From positions 119,645-183,644 of the forward strand of contig NZ_JAUYTT010000002.1 in assembly GCF_030695035.1 (NCBI RefSeq): a stretch of DNA of 64,000 nt. The letters run 5' to 3'. Numbering within the stretch: position 1 is the stretch's first letter; every line of letters begins with the position of its first letter. A program made the position numbers and the translations under genes. The DNA is from Frigidibacter sp. GTDB taxonomy: Bacteria; Pseudomonadota; Alphaproteobacteria; Rhodobacterales; Rhodobacteraceae. This document shows, piece by piece, positions 8,514 through 17,569 of the stretch. The notes beneath the pieces were generated by a model that worked only from the letters and a program-made list of their open reading frames with translations, had not been told where the DNA came from and made no database searches.

Positions 8514-10048
8514 CGGCGAAAGCCTGCGGTGAAGTCGGCGGGGCGGGCCGCGCCGGTGGCGAAGGCGGCCAGAACATAGGTGGCCATGCCCCCGAGGACC
8601 AGCAGCGCCAGCGCGCCGTAGCGCTGCGTGGGGGTGTAGAGCGCGTCCCCCAGCAGATGCTCGATCCCCCACAGCGCCAGTCCCATCACGGCCGAGGCGA
8701 GCACGATCCGCGGCAGGCGGCGGCGCAGGCGGTCGTCGAAGCGCGCGGCCTCACCCATGTCGCGCGTGCCCCACCAGAGCTGCGCCAGCATCACCCAGCC
8801 GGCAATGGTGGTTGCCAGCGCGGCGGCGCTGAAACCGATCAGCGGCGCAAGGCCGATGGCGACAACCGCGTTCACGGCCATGCAGTTGAGCGCATAGCGG
8901 AAGGGGCGGCGGGTGTCCTCGCGCGCGAAATAGAGCGGCTGGACCACCTTTTGCAGGACGAAGGCCGGGAGGCCCGCGCCGTAGATCGCCAGCGCGAGGG
9001 CGGTCGGTGCAACCTCGGCCGCGGTGAAGGCGCCGCGCTGGAACAGGACAGAGATCAGCGGCCCGGCGATCACCATCAGCGCCACCGCCGCCGGCACCGT
9101 CAGGATCAGCGCGAACTCTGCCCCGCGGCTGAGCGCGTGGCGACCGCCAATCGTATCGCCCGCCCGCAGGCGGCGCGAGATGTCGGGCAGCAGCACGATG
9201 CCGATGGCGATGCCGACCACTCCCAAAGGCAGCTGATACAGACGGTCGGCATAGGACAGCCAGGCGATGGCGCCTTCGAAGAAGCTGCCGACCTGACGGC
9301 CGACCAGCAGGTTGATCTGCACGACGCCCCCCGCCAGCACCGCCGGGAAGGCGATGACCAGCAGCCGCCGCATATCGGGCGTGAGGCGCGGGCGGCGCAG
9401 GCGCAGCGGAAAGCCCATCCGCGCCGCGGCGACCCACAGCATCCCGGCCTGCGCGATGCCGGCCACCGGCATCGACCAGCTCATCGCAAGGCCCATGTCC
9501 CAGCCCTGCACATAGGCCGCAAGCATCGCCGCGATCAGCACCACGTTCATCAGCACCGGCGCGGCGGCGGCGGCGATGAACCTGCCGCCCGCGTTCAGCA
9601 GGCCCGACAGCAGCGCCGCGACCGAGATGAACAGGATATAGGGGAAACAGATCCAGCCATAGAGCGTGGCAAGCGCCAGCCGTTCGTCCTGCGCAAAGCC
9701 CGAGGCCATTGCCAGCACGAGCCAGGGCATCGCCGCCATCGCCACGACGGACACGCCGATGACCACTGTCGCCAGCCCGGCCAGTGCCTCTTCCGCAAAG
9801 CCCTGCGGATTCTCGCCCGCCTCCAGCCGTTTGGAGAACATCGGCACGAAGGCGGTGTTGAAGGCGCCTTCGGCAAAGAAGCGGCGGAACATGTTGGGCA
9901 GGGACGAGGCGATCAGATAGGCCTCTGCCACCGGCCCCGCGCCGACGAAAGCGGCAATCATCATGTCGCGGATGAAACCCACAAGGCGGCTGCCAAGCGT
10001 CCAGCCGCCCACCGTCAGGAAACCGCGGATCAGCCGCACGGGTCTCAT
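8504..10048 (-). CDS. murJ: Lipid II flippase MurJ (MviN)
   Basis: This 514-residue polytopic protein of the MOP superfamily flips undecaprenyl-PP-MurNAc-pentapeptide-GlcNAc across the inner membrane for peptidoglycan synthesis. The N-terminal MurJ signature GGWTLGSRLVGFIRDMMIA (TM1) and the cytoplasmic RRFFAEGAFNTAFVPMF region are clear, with about 14 hydrophobic segments. ATG 10048 (MRPVRLIRGF) was chosen over a TTG four codons upstream. It lies directly downstream of glnD, 56 bases away. Confidence 0.96.
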   Translation of the reverse strand: MRPVRLIRGFLTVGGWTLGSRLVGFIRDMMIAAFVGAGPVAEAYLIASSLPNMFRRFFAEGAFNTAFVPMFSKRLEAGENPQGFAEEALAGLATVVIGVSVVAMAAMPWLVLAMASGFAQDERLALATLYGWICFPYILFISVAALLSGLLNAGGRFIAAAAAPVLMNVVLIAAMLAAYVQGWDMGLAMSWSMPVAGIAQAGMLWVAAARMGFPLRLRRPRLTPDMRRLLVIAFPAVLAGGVVQINLLVGRQVGSFFEGAIAWLSYADRLYQLPLGVVGIAIGIVLLPDISRRLRAGDTIGGRHALSRGAEFALILTVPAAVALMVIAGPLISVLFQRGAFTAAEVAPTALALAIYGAGLPAFVLQKVVQPLYFAREDTRRPFRYALNCMAVNAVVAIGLAPLIGFSAAALATTIAGWVMLAQLWWGTRDMGEAARFDDRLRRRLPRIVLASAVMGLALWGIEHLLGDALYTPTQRYGALALLVLGGMATYVLAAFATGAARPADFTAGFRRQR

Positions 10049-10104
10049 CGCCGCCCCCAAATCGCGGCCGAACTGCCGCCGTTCAATCGCCGTTCAGTTG
10101 TCGT

Positions 10105-12924
10105 TCAGTCTGGGGCCCGGGCCCGTTCCACGCCTTCGGTGATCGCCTGCCGCAAGCGGCGCTCCAGCGTTTCTTGCTTGGACTTCACATGCAGCTTCAG
10201 CCCGAACATGTCCTTCACGTAGAAGGTATCCACCACCTGCGCGCCATAGGTCGCAATCACGGCGCTGGCAATGTAGATATTATTCGCCGCCAGCGTGCGC
10301 GTCAGGTCGTAGAGCAGGCCGGGGCGGTCGCGGGTATCGACCTCGATGATGGTGTAGATGTCCGAGCCTTCATTGTCGAAGGCGATGGAGGTGGGGAATC
10401 GGAAGCCGCGTTCGCGCTTCTTGACCTTGTCGCGGTCCTTCAGCGCCTCGCGCGCCACCACTTCGCCGCGCAGGGTCTTTTCGATCATCTGGCGCAGGCG
10501 GGGCAGGCGGCTGGCCTCGTAGGGGCGGCCTTCGATGTCCTGCACCCAGAACACCGCGGTGGCGTAGCCATCCTTGGACGTGTAGGTGCGCGCATCCACG
10601 ACGTTCGCCCCGACCAGCGCCAGCGCGCCCGACAGGCGCGAGAAGATGCCGGGATGATCGGTCAGCGCGAAACAGGCGCGGGTGGCGTCGCGGTCGGGGT
10701 CGGGCATCAGGTCGATGCGGATCTCGTCATCGCGCAACCCGTCCAGCAGGCGGGCGAAGATCACATGGCCTTCGGTCGACAGCGCCTGCCAGTAGGGGCC
10801 GTAATGGCGGCCGATCTCTGCCTCGATCTTGCCTGCCGGCCAGAAGGCCAGCGCCTCGCGCAGGTGCTGCTTGGATTCCTCCTCGCCCCGGTCGCGGTTC
10901 AGCGCCTCGAGCCCGTCTTCCAGCGCGATGCTGGCCAGGCTGTGCAACCGGCGCAGCAGCATCGCCTTCCAGTTGTTCCAGGTGCCGGGGCCAACGCCGC
11001 GGATATCGCAGACCGTCAGCACCGTGAGCAGGTCGAGTCGCTTCTTGGTCTTCACCGCCTTGGCGAAATCGCGCAGGGTGCGCGGGTCCGACAGGTCGCG
11101 CTTCTGCGCCACGTCGGACATGAACAGGTGATAGCGCACCAGCCATTCCACCGTCTCGACCTCTTCGGCATTCAGCCCGAGCCGAGGCGCGACGCGGCGG
11201 GCGATCTGGGCGCCCACGACCGAATGATCCTCGGGCCGGCCTTTGCCGATATCATGCAAGAACAGCGCGACATAGAGGACGCGGCGATTCACCCCCTGCT
11301 GCAGGATCGAGGAGGACAGCGGCAGTTCCTCGGCCAGCTCGCCGCTTTCGATGCGGTCGAGCGTGGCGATGCACTGGATGATGTGCTCGTCCACCGTGTA
11401 GTGGTGATAGACGTTGTATTGCATCATCGCCACGATCGGCTCGAACTCGGGGATATAGGCGCCGAGCACGTTCAGCTCGTTCATCCGGCGCAGGGCGCGT
11501 TCCGGGTTGCCGTGCTTGAGCATGAGGTCGAGGAAGATCCGCGCTGCCTCGGGCGCCTCGCGCATGTCGTCATCGATCAGATGCAGGTTCGCCGCCACCA
11601 GCCGCATCGCATCGGGATGGATCAGATAGCCGGTGCGCAGCGCCTCATCGAAGATGCGCAGAAAGTTCAGGTTGTCCGCCAGAAAGGCCTTCGGGTCTTC
11701 GACATTCAGCCGGTTCAGGTCGATCCGGTAGCCCGGACGCACCTTCTTGCGGCGGCGGAACAGGCCTTCCAGCCGCGGCACCTTCTTGACATGCCGCGCT
11801 TCTAGCCCGGTCAGGAAGATCCGCGTCAGCTCACCCACCTTGGTGGCCTCGCGGAAATATTCCTGCATGAACAGCTCGACCCCGCGGCGCCCCGCGCGGT
11901 CCTCATAGCCCATGCGCTGCGCCACATCGACCTGCATGTCGAAGGTCAGCTGATCGACGGCGCGCCCGCCCAGCAGGTGCAGATGGCAGCGCACCGCCCA
12001 GAGGAAATCCTCGGCCTGCTCGAATTGCAGGTATTCCTCGGCCGAGAACAGGCCGGTGCCGACGAGTTCCGAGACCTCCTCGACATTGTGCAGGTATTTG
12101 GCGATCCAGTAGAGCGTCTGCAGATCGCGCAGCCCGCCCTTGCCCTCCTTGACGTTCGGCTCCAGCACATAGCGCTGGCCGCCCTGCCGGCGGTGGCGTT
12201 CGGCGCGTTCGGCCAGCTTCGCCTCGATGAATTGCGGGCCAGTGCCGCGGAACAGCTCGTCGCGCAGCCGCTGGTGCAGCTCGCTTGCCAGCCGCACGTC
12301 GCCGGACAGGAAGCGGTGTTCCAGCAGGGCGGTGCGGATGGTGATGTCCTCGGCCCCAAGGCGCAGGCAATCCTTCACCGTGCGGCTGGCATGGCCGACC
12401 TTCAGCCGCATGTCCCACAGCATGTAGAGCATGGATTCGATGACGCTTTCGGCCCAGCCGGTGATCTTCCACGGGGTCAGGAACAGCAGGTCCACATCGG
12501 AGTGCGGGGCCATCTCGGCCCGGCCATAGCCGCCAACGGCGATCACCGCCAACCGCTCGCCCTCGGTCGGGTTCGGCAGTGGATGGAGGTGACGGGTGGC
12601 GACATGGAAGGCGGCGCGGACGATCACATCGGTCAGCGCGGCATAGGCGCGGACCGTGGGGCCGGCCGCGCGGGGATGCTTGGCAAACTCCGCCTCGATC
12701 CGGGCCGAGCACTCGCGCCGGGCCTCGATCAGGTGCTGCACGGCAAGGCTGCGCGGGGCCGTGCCGTCCGGTGGAGCGGAGAGCAGCGTGTCCAATGCAG
12801 AACACAGCGCCGCGGCATCAAGGCCGGGCGCCGTGCTGGTCAGCGGTGTCGCAGGGACGAGAGGGGCTGCGGGCAGGGCCGGGTCAGAACCCGGCGCCAC
12901 CGAAGCTTCTTGGGGCAGGGTCAA
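10105..12924 (-). CDS. glnD: Bifunctional [protein-PII] uridylyltransferase / UMP-removing enzyme GlnD
   Basis: This 939-residue nitrogen sensor uridylylates PII proteins when glutamine is low and removes UMP when it is high. The nucleotidyltransferase motif GGYGRAEMAPHSDVDLLFL lies at about 131-149, with metal ligands D143 and D145. The HD hydrolase motif LHDIGKGRPEDHS is near residue 555. Two C-terminal ACT domains, which bind glutamine, begin near 747 and 856. The N-terminal 50 residues are Pro/Ala-rich and the start is uncertain. The TTG at 12924 lies 40 bases inside the upstream lipoprotein gene, and an in-frame GTG occurs eight codons later. It is translationally linked to its envelope-gene neighbours. 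Confidence 0.96.
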   Translation of the reverse strand: MTLPQEASVAPGSDPALPAAPLVPATPLTSTAPGLDAAALCSALDTLLSAPPDGTAPRSLAVQHLIEARRECSARIEAEFAKHPRAAGPTVRAYAALTDVIVRAAFHVATRHLHPLPNPTEGERLAVIAVGGYGRAEMAPHSDVDLLFLTPWKITGWAESVIESMLYMLWDMRLKVGHASRTVKDCLRLGAEDITIRTALLEHRFLSGDVRLASELHQRLRDELFRGTGPQFIEAKLAERAERHRRQGGQRYVLEPNVKEGKGGLRDLQTLYWIAKYLHNVEEVSELVGTGLFSAEEYLQFEQAEDFLWAVRCHLHLLGGRAVDQLTFDMQVDVAQRMGYEDRAGRRGVELFMQEYFREATKVGELTRIFLTGLEARHVKKVPRLEGLFRRRKKVRPGYRIDLNRLNVEDPKAFLADNLNFLRIFDEALRTGYLIHPDAMRLVAANLHLIDDDMREAPEAARIFLDLMLKHGNPERALRRMNELNVLGAYIPEFEPIVAMMQYNVYHHYTVDEHIIQCIATLDRIESGELAEELPLSSSILQQGVNRRVLYVALFLHDIGKGRPEDHSVVGAQIARRVAPRLGLNAEEVETVEWLVRYHLFMSDVAQKRDLSDPRTLRDFAKAVKTKKRLDLLTVLTVCDIRGVGPGTWNNWKAMLLRRLHSLASIALEDGLEALNRDRGEEESKQHLREALAFWPAGKIEAEIGRHYGPYWQALSTEGHVIFARLLDGLRDDEIRIDLMPDPDRDATRACFALTDHPGIFSRLSGALALVGANVVDARTYTSKDGYATAVFWVQDIEGRPYEASRLPRLRQMIEKTLRGEVVAREALKDRDKVKKRERGFRFPTSIAFDNEGSDIYTIIEVDTRDRPGLLYDLTRTLAANNIYIASAVIATYGAQVVDTFYVKDMFGLKLHVKSKQETLERRLRQAITEGVERARAPD

Positions 12925-14074
12925 TCACGTAAACCTGGTTGTTGCGGACCTGCCCCACGGCGAGCCCACGTTCGTTGGTGCCGTCCGAGCGCAGCCGGAA
13001 GATGCCGCTGACGCCGACAAAGCCCGAGCCTTGGGTCAGCGCGGCGGTGGTCAGGGCATCGGACTTGCCCGATTTCACCAGCGCGCCGATGGCGGCGATC
13101 CCGTCATAGGCAAGGCCGGCGATGGGATGCGGTGCCTCGCCAAAGGCGGACTGATAGCGCGACTGGAACTGCTGGTTCAGCGAGGGATCGGGCAGGGCAA
13201 ACCAGCCGCCTTGAACGCCGGGCAGCGCCAGCGTGGCGGCCGGAATGTCCCAGCGGGTCAGGCCGATGAAGCGGGTCGTTTCACGGTCCAGCCCCGCCTC
13301 GGGCAGGAGTTGCGCCAGCAGGGGCAGCGCCCCGGCGGTGTCGGCGGTGAAGAACATCGCCTGCGCACCGGTGCCGCGGGCGGTCGCGACGATGTTCGGG
13401 ACCGCGGCGACGACGCCTTCTTGCGAGAAGTCATAGGAGCCGGTGCCGGCCAGCGAGGCGCCGCGCGAATTGCCGATGGCGCTCTCGATGGCGCGCCGGC
13501 CGGCCTCGCCGCTGGGATTGCGGTCATGCACGACCATGATCCGGCCGCGGCCTTGGCTCGCGGCATAGGAGACCAGCCGGTTCGCGGTGTTCTGGAAGGT
13601 CGGCCCCAGCACGAAGACATTGCCGCCGGCAATGTCTGGGTTGTTAGAGAAGGACAGCACATTCACGCCGCGCCCCGCGACGGCAACGCCCGCGGCATTC
13701 GCCGCTTCGGCATAGACCGGGCCAAGGATGATCTTCGCGCCCTCGTCCACCGCCTTGGTGGCGGCGGCGCCGGCACCTGCGGCCGAGGGGCCGGTGTCAT
13801 AGATACGCAGGTCGATCTGTGCCCCCTGAAGGTCCGAAACCGCCAACTGGGCGGCCTGACGCAGGCTACGTGCGATCAGCTCATCCCCCGCATTGCCGGA
13901 CCCGCCGGGCACCAGCAAAGCCACCGGAACCGGGGCGCGGGTATTGATCGAGGGGCCGGTGCTGCCCGTGGCAATCGGGTCGCAGGCGGCGACCCAGAAG
14001 GCCGAGACCAGCGCGGCAATGCGGGTCAGGGGGCGGGTCAATGGCTTGCGGGGGGTGCGGAAAAGGGCGAACAT
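12884..14074 (-). CDS. LpoA-like penicillin-binding protein activator lipoprotein
   Basis: This 396-residue lipoprotein has an Arg-rich n-region and a lipobox VAAC with the lipidated cysteine at C31. The rest is a Leu/Ile/Val-binding-protein type I fold (VALLVPGGSGNAGDELIARS at the start of the domain, GPVYAEAANAAGV, LAYDGIAAIGALVKSG). That architecture matches the periplasmic half of LpoA, the outer-membrane activator of class A penicillin-binding proteins, without the TPR half. The ATG at 14074 was chosen for its AAGGATC ribosome-binding site; an upstream in-frame start is less likely. It is divergent from rsmI, the arrangement seen for lpoA and rsmI in many proteobacteria. Its 3' end overlaps glnD. 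Confidence 0.87.
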   Translation of the reverse strand: MFALFRTPRKPLTRPLTRIAALVSAFWVAACDPIATGSTGPSINTRAPVPVALLVPGGSGNAGDELIARSLRQAAQLAVSDLQGAQIDLRIYDTGPSAAGAGAAATKAVDEGAKIILGPVYAEAANAAGVAVAGRGVNVLSFSNNPDIAGGNVFVLGPTFQNTANRLVSYAASQGRGRIMVVHDRNPSGEAGRRAIESAIGNSRGASLAGTGSYDFSQEGVVAAVPNIVATARGTGAQAMFFTADTAGALPLLAQLLPEAGLDRETTRFIGLTRWDIPAATLALPGVQGGWFALPDPSLNQQFQSRYQSAFGEAPHPIAGLAYDGIAAIGALVKSGKSDALTTAALTQGSGFVGVSGIFRLRSDGTNERGLAVGQVRNNQVYVIDPAPRSFGGAGF

Positions 14075-14180
14075 GAAAGCGATCCTTGTGGTCCCGGGCA
14101 TGGTTGGGCAGGGCGGCAACGCGCGATGAACCTATGCGTTCCCGGATCGGAAGGCAACTTGCACCAGGACTGGAGCGATC

Positions 14181-15197
14181 ATGACCGGCGACGCAACGCC
14201 CGTGCCGCAGACGGAGTCCGAACCCGGATCAGGGTCTTCGGAACCGACCGAAGACCGGGTAGAGGCAGACGAGGGGACAGGGGCTGACCCGCAACCGGCG
14301 GCGAGTCTGGAGGCGAGCCCCGGCCCGCGCCACACCCATAACCCTGCGCTCAAACCCATCGCGCCAGGGCTGCATTTCGTCGCCACCCCGATCGGCGCGG
14401 CGCGCGACATCACCCTGCGCGCGCTCGACATTCTGGCCGGCGCCGACCTGATCGCGGCCGAGGATACCCGCACGCTGCGCCACCTGATGGACATCCACGG
14501 CGTGCCGCTGGGTGACCGGCAGATCATCGCCTATCACGACCATAACGGTGAGCAGATGCGCCCGCGGATCCTGCGCGCGCTGGCGATGGGCAAGTCCGTC
14601 GCCTATGCGTCCGAGGCCGGAACCCCGCTGGTCGCCGATCCCGGCTATCAGCTCGGCCGCGCTGCCATCGAGGCCGGCCACAAGGTTCTGGCCGCGCCCG
14701 GCCCCTCGGCGGTGCTGGCGGCGCTGACGGTCTCGGGCCTGCCCTCGGACCGGTTCCTGTTCGCGGGCTTCGCGCCCTCGACGGCCAGCGCCCGGCTGCG
14801 CTGGCTCGAGGATTTGGCCCCGGTGGCGGCGACGGTGATCCTCTATGAATCGCCAAAGCGCATTAGCGATTTGTTAGGGGCCCTCGTGCAAAGCTTCGGA
14901 GGCGAGAGGGAGGCGGCAGTGTGCCGGGAACTGACCAAACGCTTCGAAGAGGTGACGCGCGGGCCGCTTGCCACGCTGGCTGCCGATTTTGCGGACCGTT
15001 CCGTGAAGGGTGAGATCGTGGTGGTGATCGACCGGGCGCGCGGGCGCAAGGCCGATAGCGCGGATCTGGATGCGGCGCTGAAGGATGCGCTGACCCGGAT
15101 GCGGCTGAAGGATGCGGCGGCTGCGGTGGCCGAGACATTGGGCCTGCCCAAACGCGAGGTCTATCAGGCCGCGCTGCGGCTGGGGAATGACGAGTAG
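14181..15197 (+). CDS. rsmI: 16S rRNA (cytidine-1402-2'-O)-methyltransferase RsmI
   Basis: This 338-residue SAM-dependent methyltransferase belongs to the tetrapyrrole-methylase-like family. The conserved core begins at about residue 63 (LHFVATPIGAARDITLRAL) and continues with LIAAEDTRTLRHL (90-102), SEAGTPLVADPG (144-155) and APGPSAVLAAL. RsmI 2'-O-methylates C1402 of 16S rRNA. It carries an unusual acidic, Pro/Gly-rich N-terminal extension of about 60 residues with no internal ATG before the core. It heads a plus-strand run with yraN and gshB and diverges from the LpoA-like gene. Confidence 0.95.
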   Translation: MTGDATPVPQTESEPGSGSSEPTEDRVEADEGTGADPQPAASLEASPGPRHTHNPALKPIAPGLHFVATPIGAARDITLRALDILAGADLIAAEDTRTLRHLMDIHGVPLGDRQIIAYHDHNGEQMRPRILRALAMGKSVAYASEAGTPLVADPGYQLGRAAIEAGHKVLAAPGPSAVLAALTVSGLPSDRFLFAGFAPSTASARLRWLEDLAPVAATVILYESPKRISDLLGALVQSFGGEREAAVCRELTKRFEEVTRGPLATLAADFADRSVKGEIVVVIDRARGRKADSADLDAALKDALTRMRLKDAAAAVAETLGLPKREVYQAALRLGNDE

Positions 15198-15226
15198 GGC
15201 GCAACCGCGCCGCAGCGGAGGATGGC

Positions 15227-15583
15227 ATGGGCGGGCAGGTTTCCTATCACGGCGGGCTGGCCGCCGAAGCTCAGGTCGCTGCGCATTACCAGCGCAGCGG
15301 CCGCCCGATTGCCGCGCAGCGCTGGCGTGGCCCCGGCGGCGAGATCGACCTGATCGCCCGTGAAGGCAACGGGCTGGTCTTTATCGAGGTCAAGAAATCC
15401 TCCAGTTTCGCCCGGGCTGCCGAGCGCCTGTCACGCCGACAGATGGACCGGATCTGCCGCTCTGCCGCCGCCTTTGTTGCCGGTGAGCCGATGGGCCAGA
15501 ATACCGAGATGCGCTTCGATGTGGCGCTGGTCGATGGCTATGGCCGAATCGACATCATCGAGAATGCCTTCGGGGACTACTGA
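15227..15583 (+). CDS. YraN/UPF0102 family nuclease-fold protein
   Basis: This 118-residue protein of the UPF0102 family has a restriction-endonuclease-like fold. The catalytic-like arrangement is present: GGEIDLIARE at residues 38-47 with D41, then FIEVKKSS at 52-59 (E54-x-K56). The in vivo role is not settled. An SD (GGAGGA) precedes the ATG at 15227. It follows rsmI by 29 bases, the usual neighbourhood of this family (lpoA-rsmI-yraN). Confidence 0.9.
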   Translation: MGGQVSYHGGLAAEAQVAAHYQRSGRPIAAQRWRGPGGEIDLIAREGNGLVFIEVKKSSSFARAAERLSRRQMDRICRSAAAFVAGEPMGQNTEMRFDVALVDGYGRIDIIENAFGDY

Positions 15584-15662
15584 CCGCGCGGCTGCCTCTG
15601 CGCCTTCCTTGCAACTGCCGCGCCGCTGATCCATCAAGGGCGCAGCAAAACAGGAGGCGCGC

Positions 15663-16640
15663 ATGGCCCTGACATCCCTGCCCACAGGCTTGCCCAAAAG
15701 CCTGAAAGTCGCGATCCAGATGGATCCGATCGGCCCGATCAATATCGAGGCGGACAGCACCTTCCGCATTGCGCTGGAAGCGCAGGCGCGGGGGCATGAG
15801 CTGTTCTACTATACGCCCGACAAGCTGTCCTACCGCGAGGGCCGGGTGCTGGCGCGGGGCTGGCCGCTGACAGTGCGGCGCGAGCTGGGGAACCACTACA
15901 CGCTGGGGGCCGAGACCGAGATCGATCTGGCCGATTGGGATGTGGTCTGGCTTCGGCAGGATCCGCCCTTCGACATGGGCTATATCACCACCACGCATCT
16001 GCTGGAGCGGATCCACCCGGCGACGCTGGTGGTCAATGACCCGTTCTGGGTGCGCAACTCGCCCGAGAAGCTGCTGGTGCTGAACTTCCCCGACCTGACG
16101 CCGCCGACGCTGATCGCCCGCGACCTCGCCTCGATCCGCTCCTTCAAGGCGGCGCATGGCGATATCATCCTCAAGCCGCTCTACGGCAATGGCGGGGCGG
16201 GGGTGTTCCGGCTGGACCCCAATGACCGCAACCTCGCCAGCCTGCATGAGCTCTTCACCTCGATGAGCCGCGAGCCGCTGATCGCGCAGAAATTCGTGCC
16301 CGATGTCAGCAAGGGCGACAAGCGGATCATCCTGGTGGATGGCGAGCCGGTGGGCGCGATCAACCGGGTGCCGGCCGAGGGCGAGACCCGGTCGAACATG
16401 CATGTCGGCGGGCGGCCCGAGAAGATCGGGCTGACGGCGCGCGATCTGGAAATCTGCGCGCGGATCGGCCCGGTGCTGAAGGAAAAGGGCCAGGTCTTCG
16501 TCGGCATCGACGTGATCGGCGACTGGCTGACCGAGATCAACGTGACCTCGCCCACCGGGATCCAGGAGCTGGAGCGCTTCGACGGCACCAACACCGCCGA
16601 GCGGATCTGGCAGGTGATCGAGGCGAAGCGCGCCGGCTGA
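15663..16640 (+). CDS. gshB: Glutathione synthetase
   Basis: This 325-residue ATP-grasp enzyme joins gamma-glutamylcysteine and glycine. The family start [20 protein letters not shown] (residues 17-36), the [13 protein letters not shown] substrate-site segment, the ATP-grasp loop [15 protein letters not shown] and the metal-site ending [20 protein letters not shown] ([20 protein letters not shown]) are all intact. Length is normal. Glutathione made here would serve the GST at 19 kb and the GSH-dependent formaldehyde pathway at 63 kb. Its TGA overlaps by one base the ATG of the following hydrolase. Confidence 0.96.
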   Translation: MALTSLPTGLPKSLKVAIQMDPIGPINIEADSTFRIALEAQARGHELFYYTPDKLSYREGRVLARGWPLTVRRELGNHYTLGAETEIDLADWDVVWLRQDPPFDMGYITTTHLLERIHPATLVVNDPFWVRNSPEKLLVLNFPDLTPPTLIARDLASIRSFKAAHGDIILKPLYGNGGAGVFRLDPNDRNLASLHELFTSMSREPLIAQKFVPDVSKGDKRIILVDGEPVGAINRVPAEGETRSNMHVGGRPEKIGLTARDLEICARIGPVLKEKGQVFVGIDVIGDWLTEINVTSPTGIQELERFDGTNTAERIWQVIEAKRAG

Positions 16641-17569
16641 TGAGCCGGCGGCTAGCCCTGCTGAACGCGGCCTTGCGGCTTGGCAACAAGCCGGTGCTGG
16701 CGCGGATGAAGGACCCGGTGCTGGCGCGGGCGATGATGGAGCGGGGCGCACGGTGGGCCTTCCTTCCGCCGCCGCACTTGCTGGTGCTGGACGCGCCCCT
16801 CGGCCGCATGCCGGGGCTGCGCATCTCCAGCGGGCAGGTGGCGCCGGCCCACGCGATCTTGCATCTGCATGGCGGGGCCTATGTGGCCGGCTCGCCGCGC
16901 ACGCATCAGGCGATGCTGGGTCGGTTGTCGCGGCTCTCGGGGCTTGAGGTCTTCGCGCCGTCCTATCGGCTTGCACCTGAGCATCCGTTTCCCGCGGCGC
17001 TGGAAGATGCCGAGGCGGCCTTTGCCGGGCTGCTGGCGCGGGGCTATGCGCCGGGGCGGATTGCTCTGGGCGGTGACAGTGCCGGGGGCGGGCTGGCCTT
17101 TGCGCTGTTGGCGCGGCTTTGTGCAGCGGGCACGGTGCCGGGGTTTGCCTATGGGTTTTCCCCGTGGTCGGACCTGACGGGATCTGGCGAGTCGATCCGA
17201 ACGAATGCCGCCGCCGATCCGATGCTGCCAGCGGCTCGGTTGGCGGATGTGGCGCAGATGTATCTGCAGGGGCAGGTGGCGGGTGATCCCGGGGCTTCGC
17301 CGCTGTTCGCGGAGTTTCCGGGCGCGCCCGCCACGCTTTTGCAGGTCGGCAGCACCGAGATATTGCTGGACGATACGTTGCGATTGGCAAAGCGGCTGCG
17401 CGGCTTTGGGGCTGCGGTCGATCTGCAGGTTCTGCCCGGCACGCCGCATGTCTGCCAGCTGTTCGACGGCTGGGTGCCGGAGGCGCGAATGGCCCTTCGC
17501 GCCGCTGCGGCCGGAATCCGCGCCGGGCTGGGGCTCACGCGGGCACGCTCAGCGTCAGCCGAAAGCTGA
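16640..17569 (+). CDS. Alpha/beta hydrolase, hormone-sensitive-lipase family
   Basis: This 309-residue esterase-like protein shows the HSL oxyanion motif HGG at 77-79 (LHLHGGAYVAG) and the nucleophile elbow GDSAGG with Ser147. A C-terminal GTPHVCQLF segment provides a candidate catalytic histidine. Substrates are unknown; short acyl esters are typical for the family. It overlaps gshB by one base at its start and the convergent comM gene by 35 bases at its end. The overlap with comM is coding on both strands. Confidence 0.88.
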   Translation: MSRRLALLNAALRLGNKPVLARMKDPVLARAMMERGARWAFLPPPHLLVLDAPLGRMPGLRISSGQVAPAHAILHLHGGAYVAGSPRTHQAMLGRLSRLSGLEVFAPSYRLAPEHPFPAALEDAEAAFAGLLARGYAPGRIALGGDSAGGGLAFALLARLCAAGTVPGFAYGFSPWSDLTGSGESIRTNAAADPMLPAARLADVAQMYLQGQVAGDPGASPLFAEFPGAPATLLQVGSTEILLDDTLRLAKRLRGFGAAVDLQVLPGTPHVCQLFDGWVPEARMALRAAAAGIRAGLGLTRARSASAES

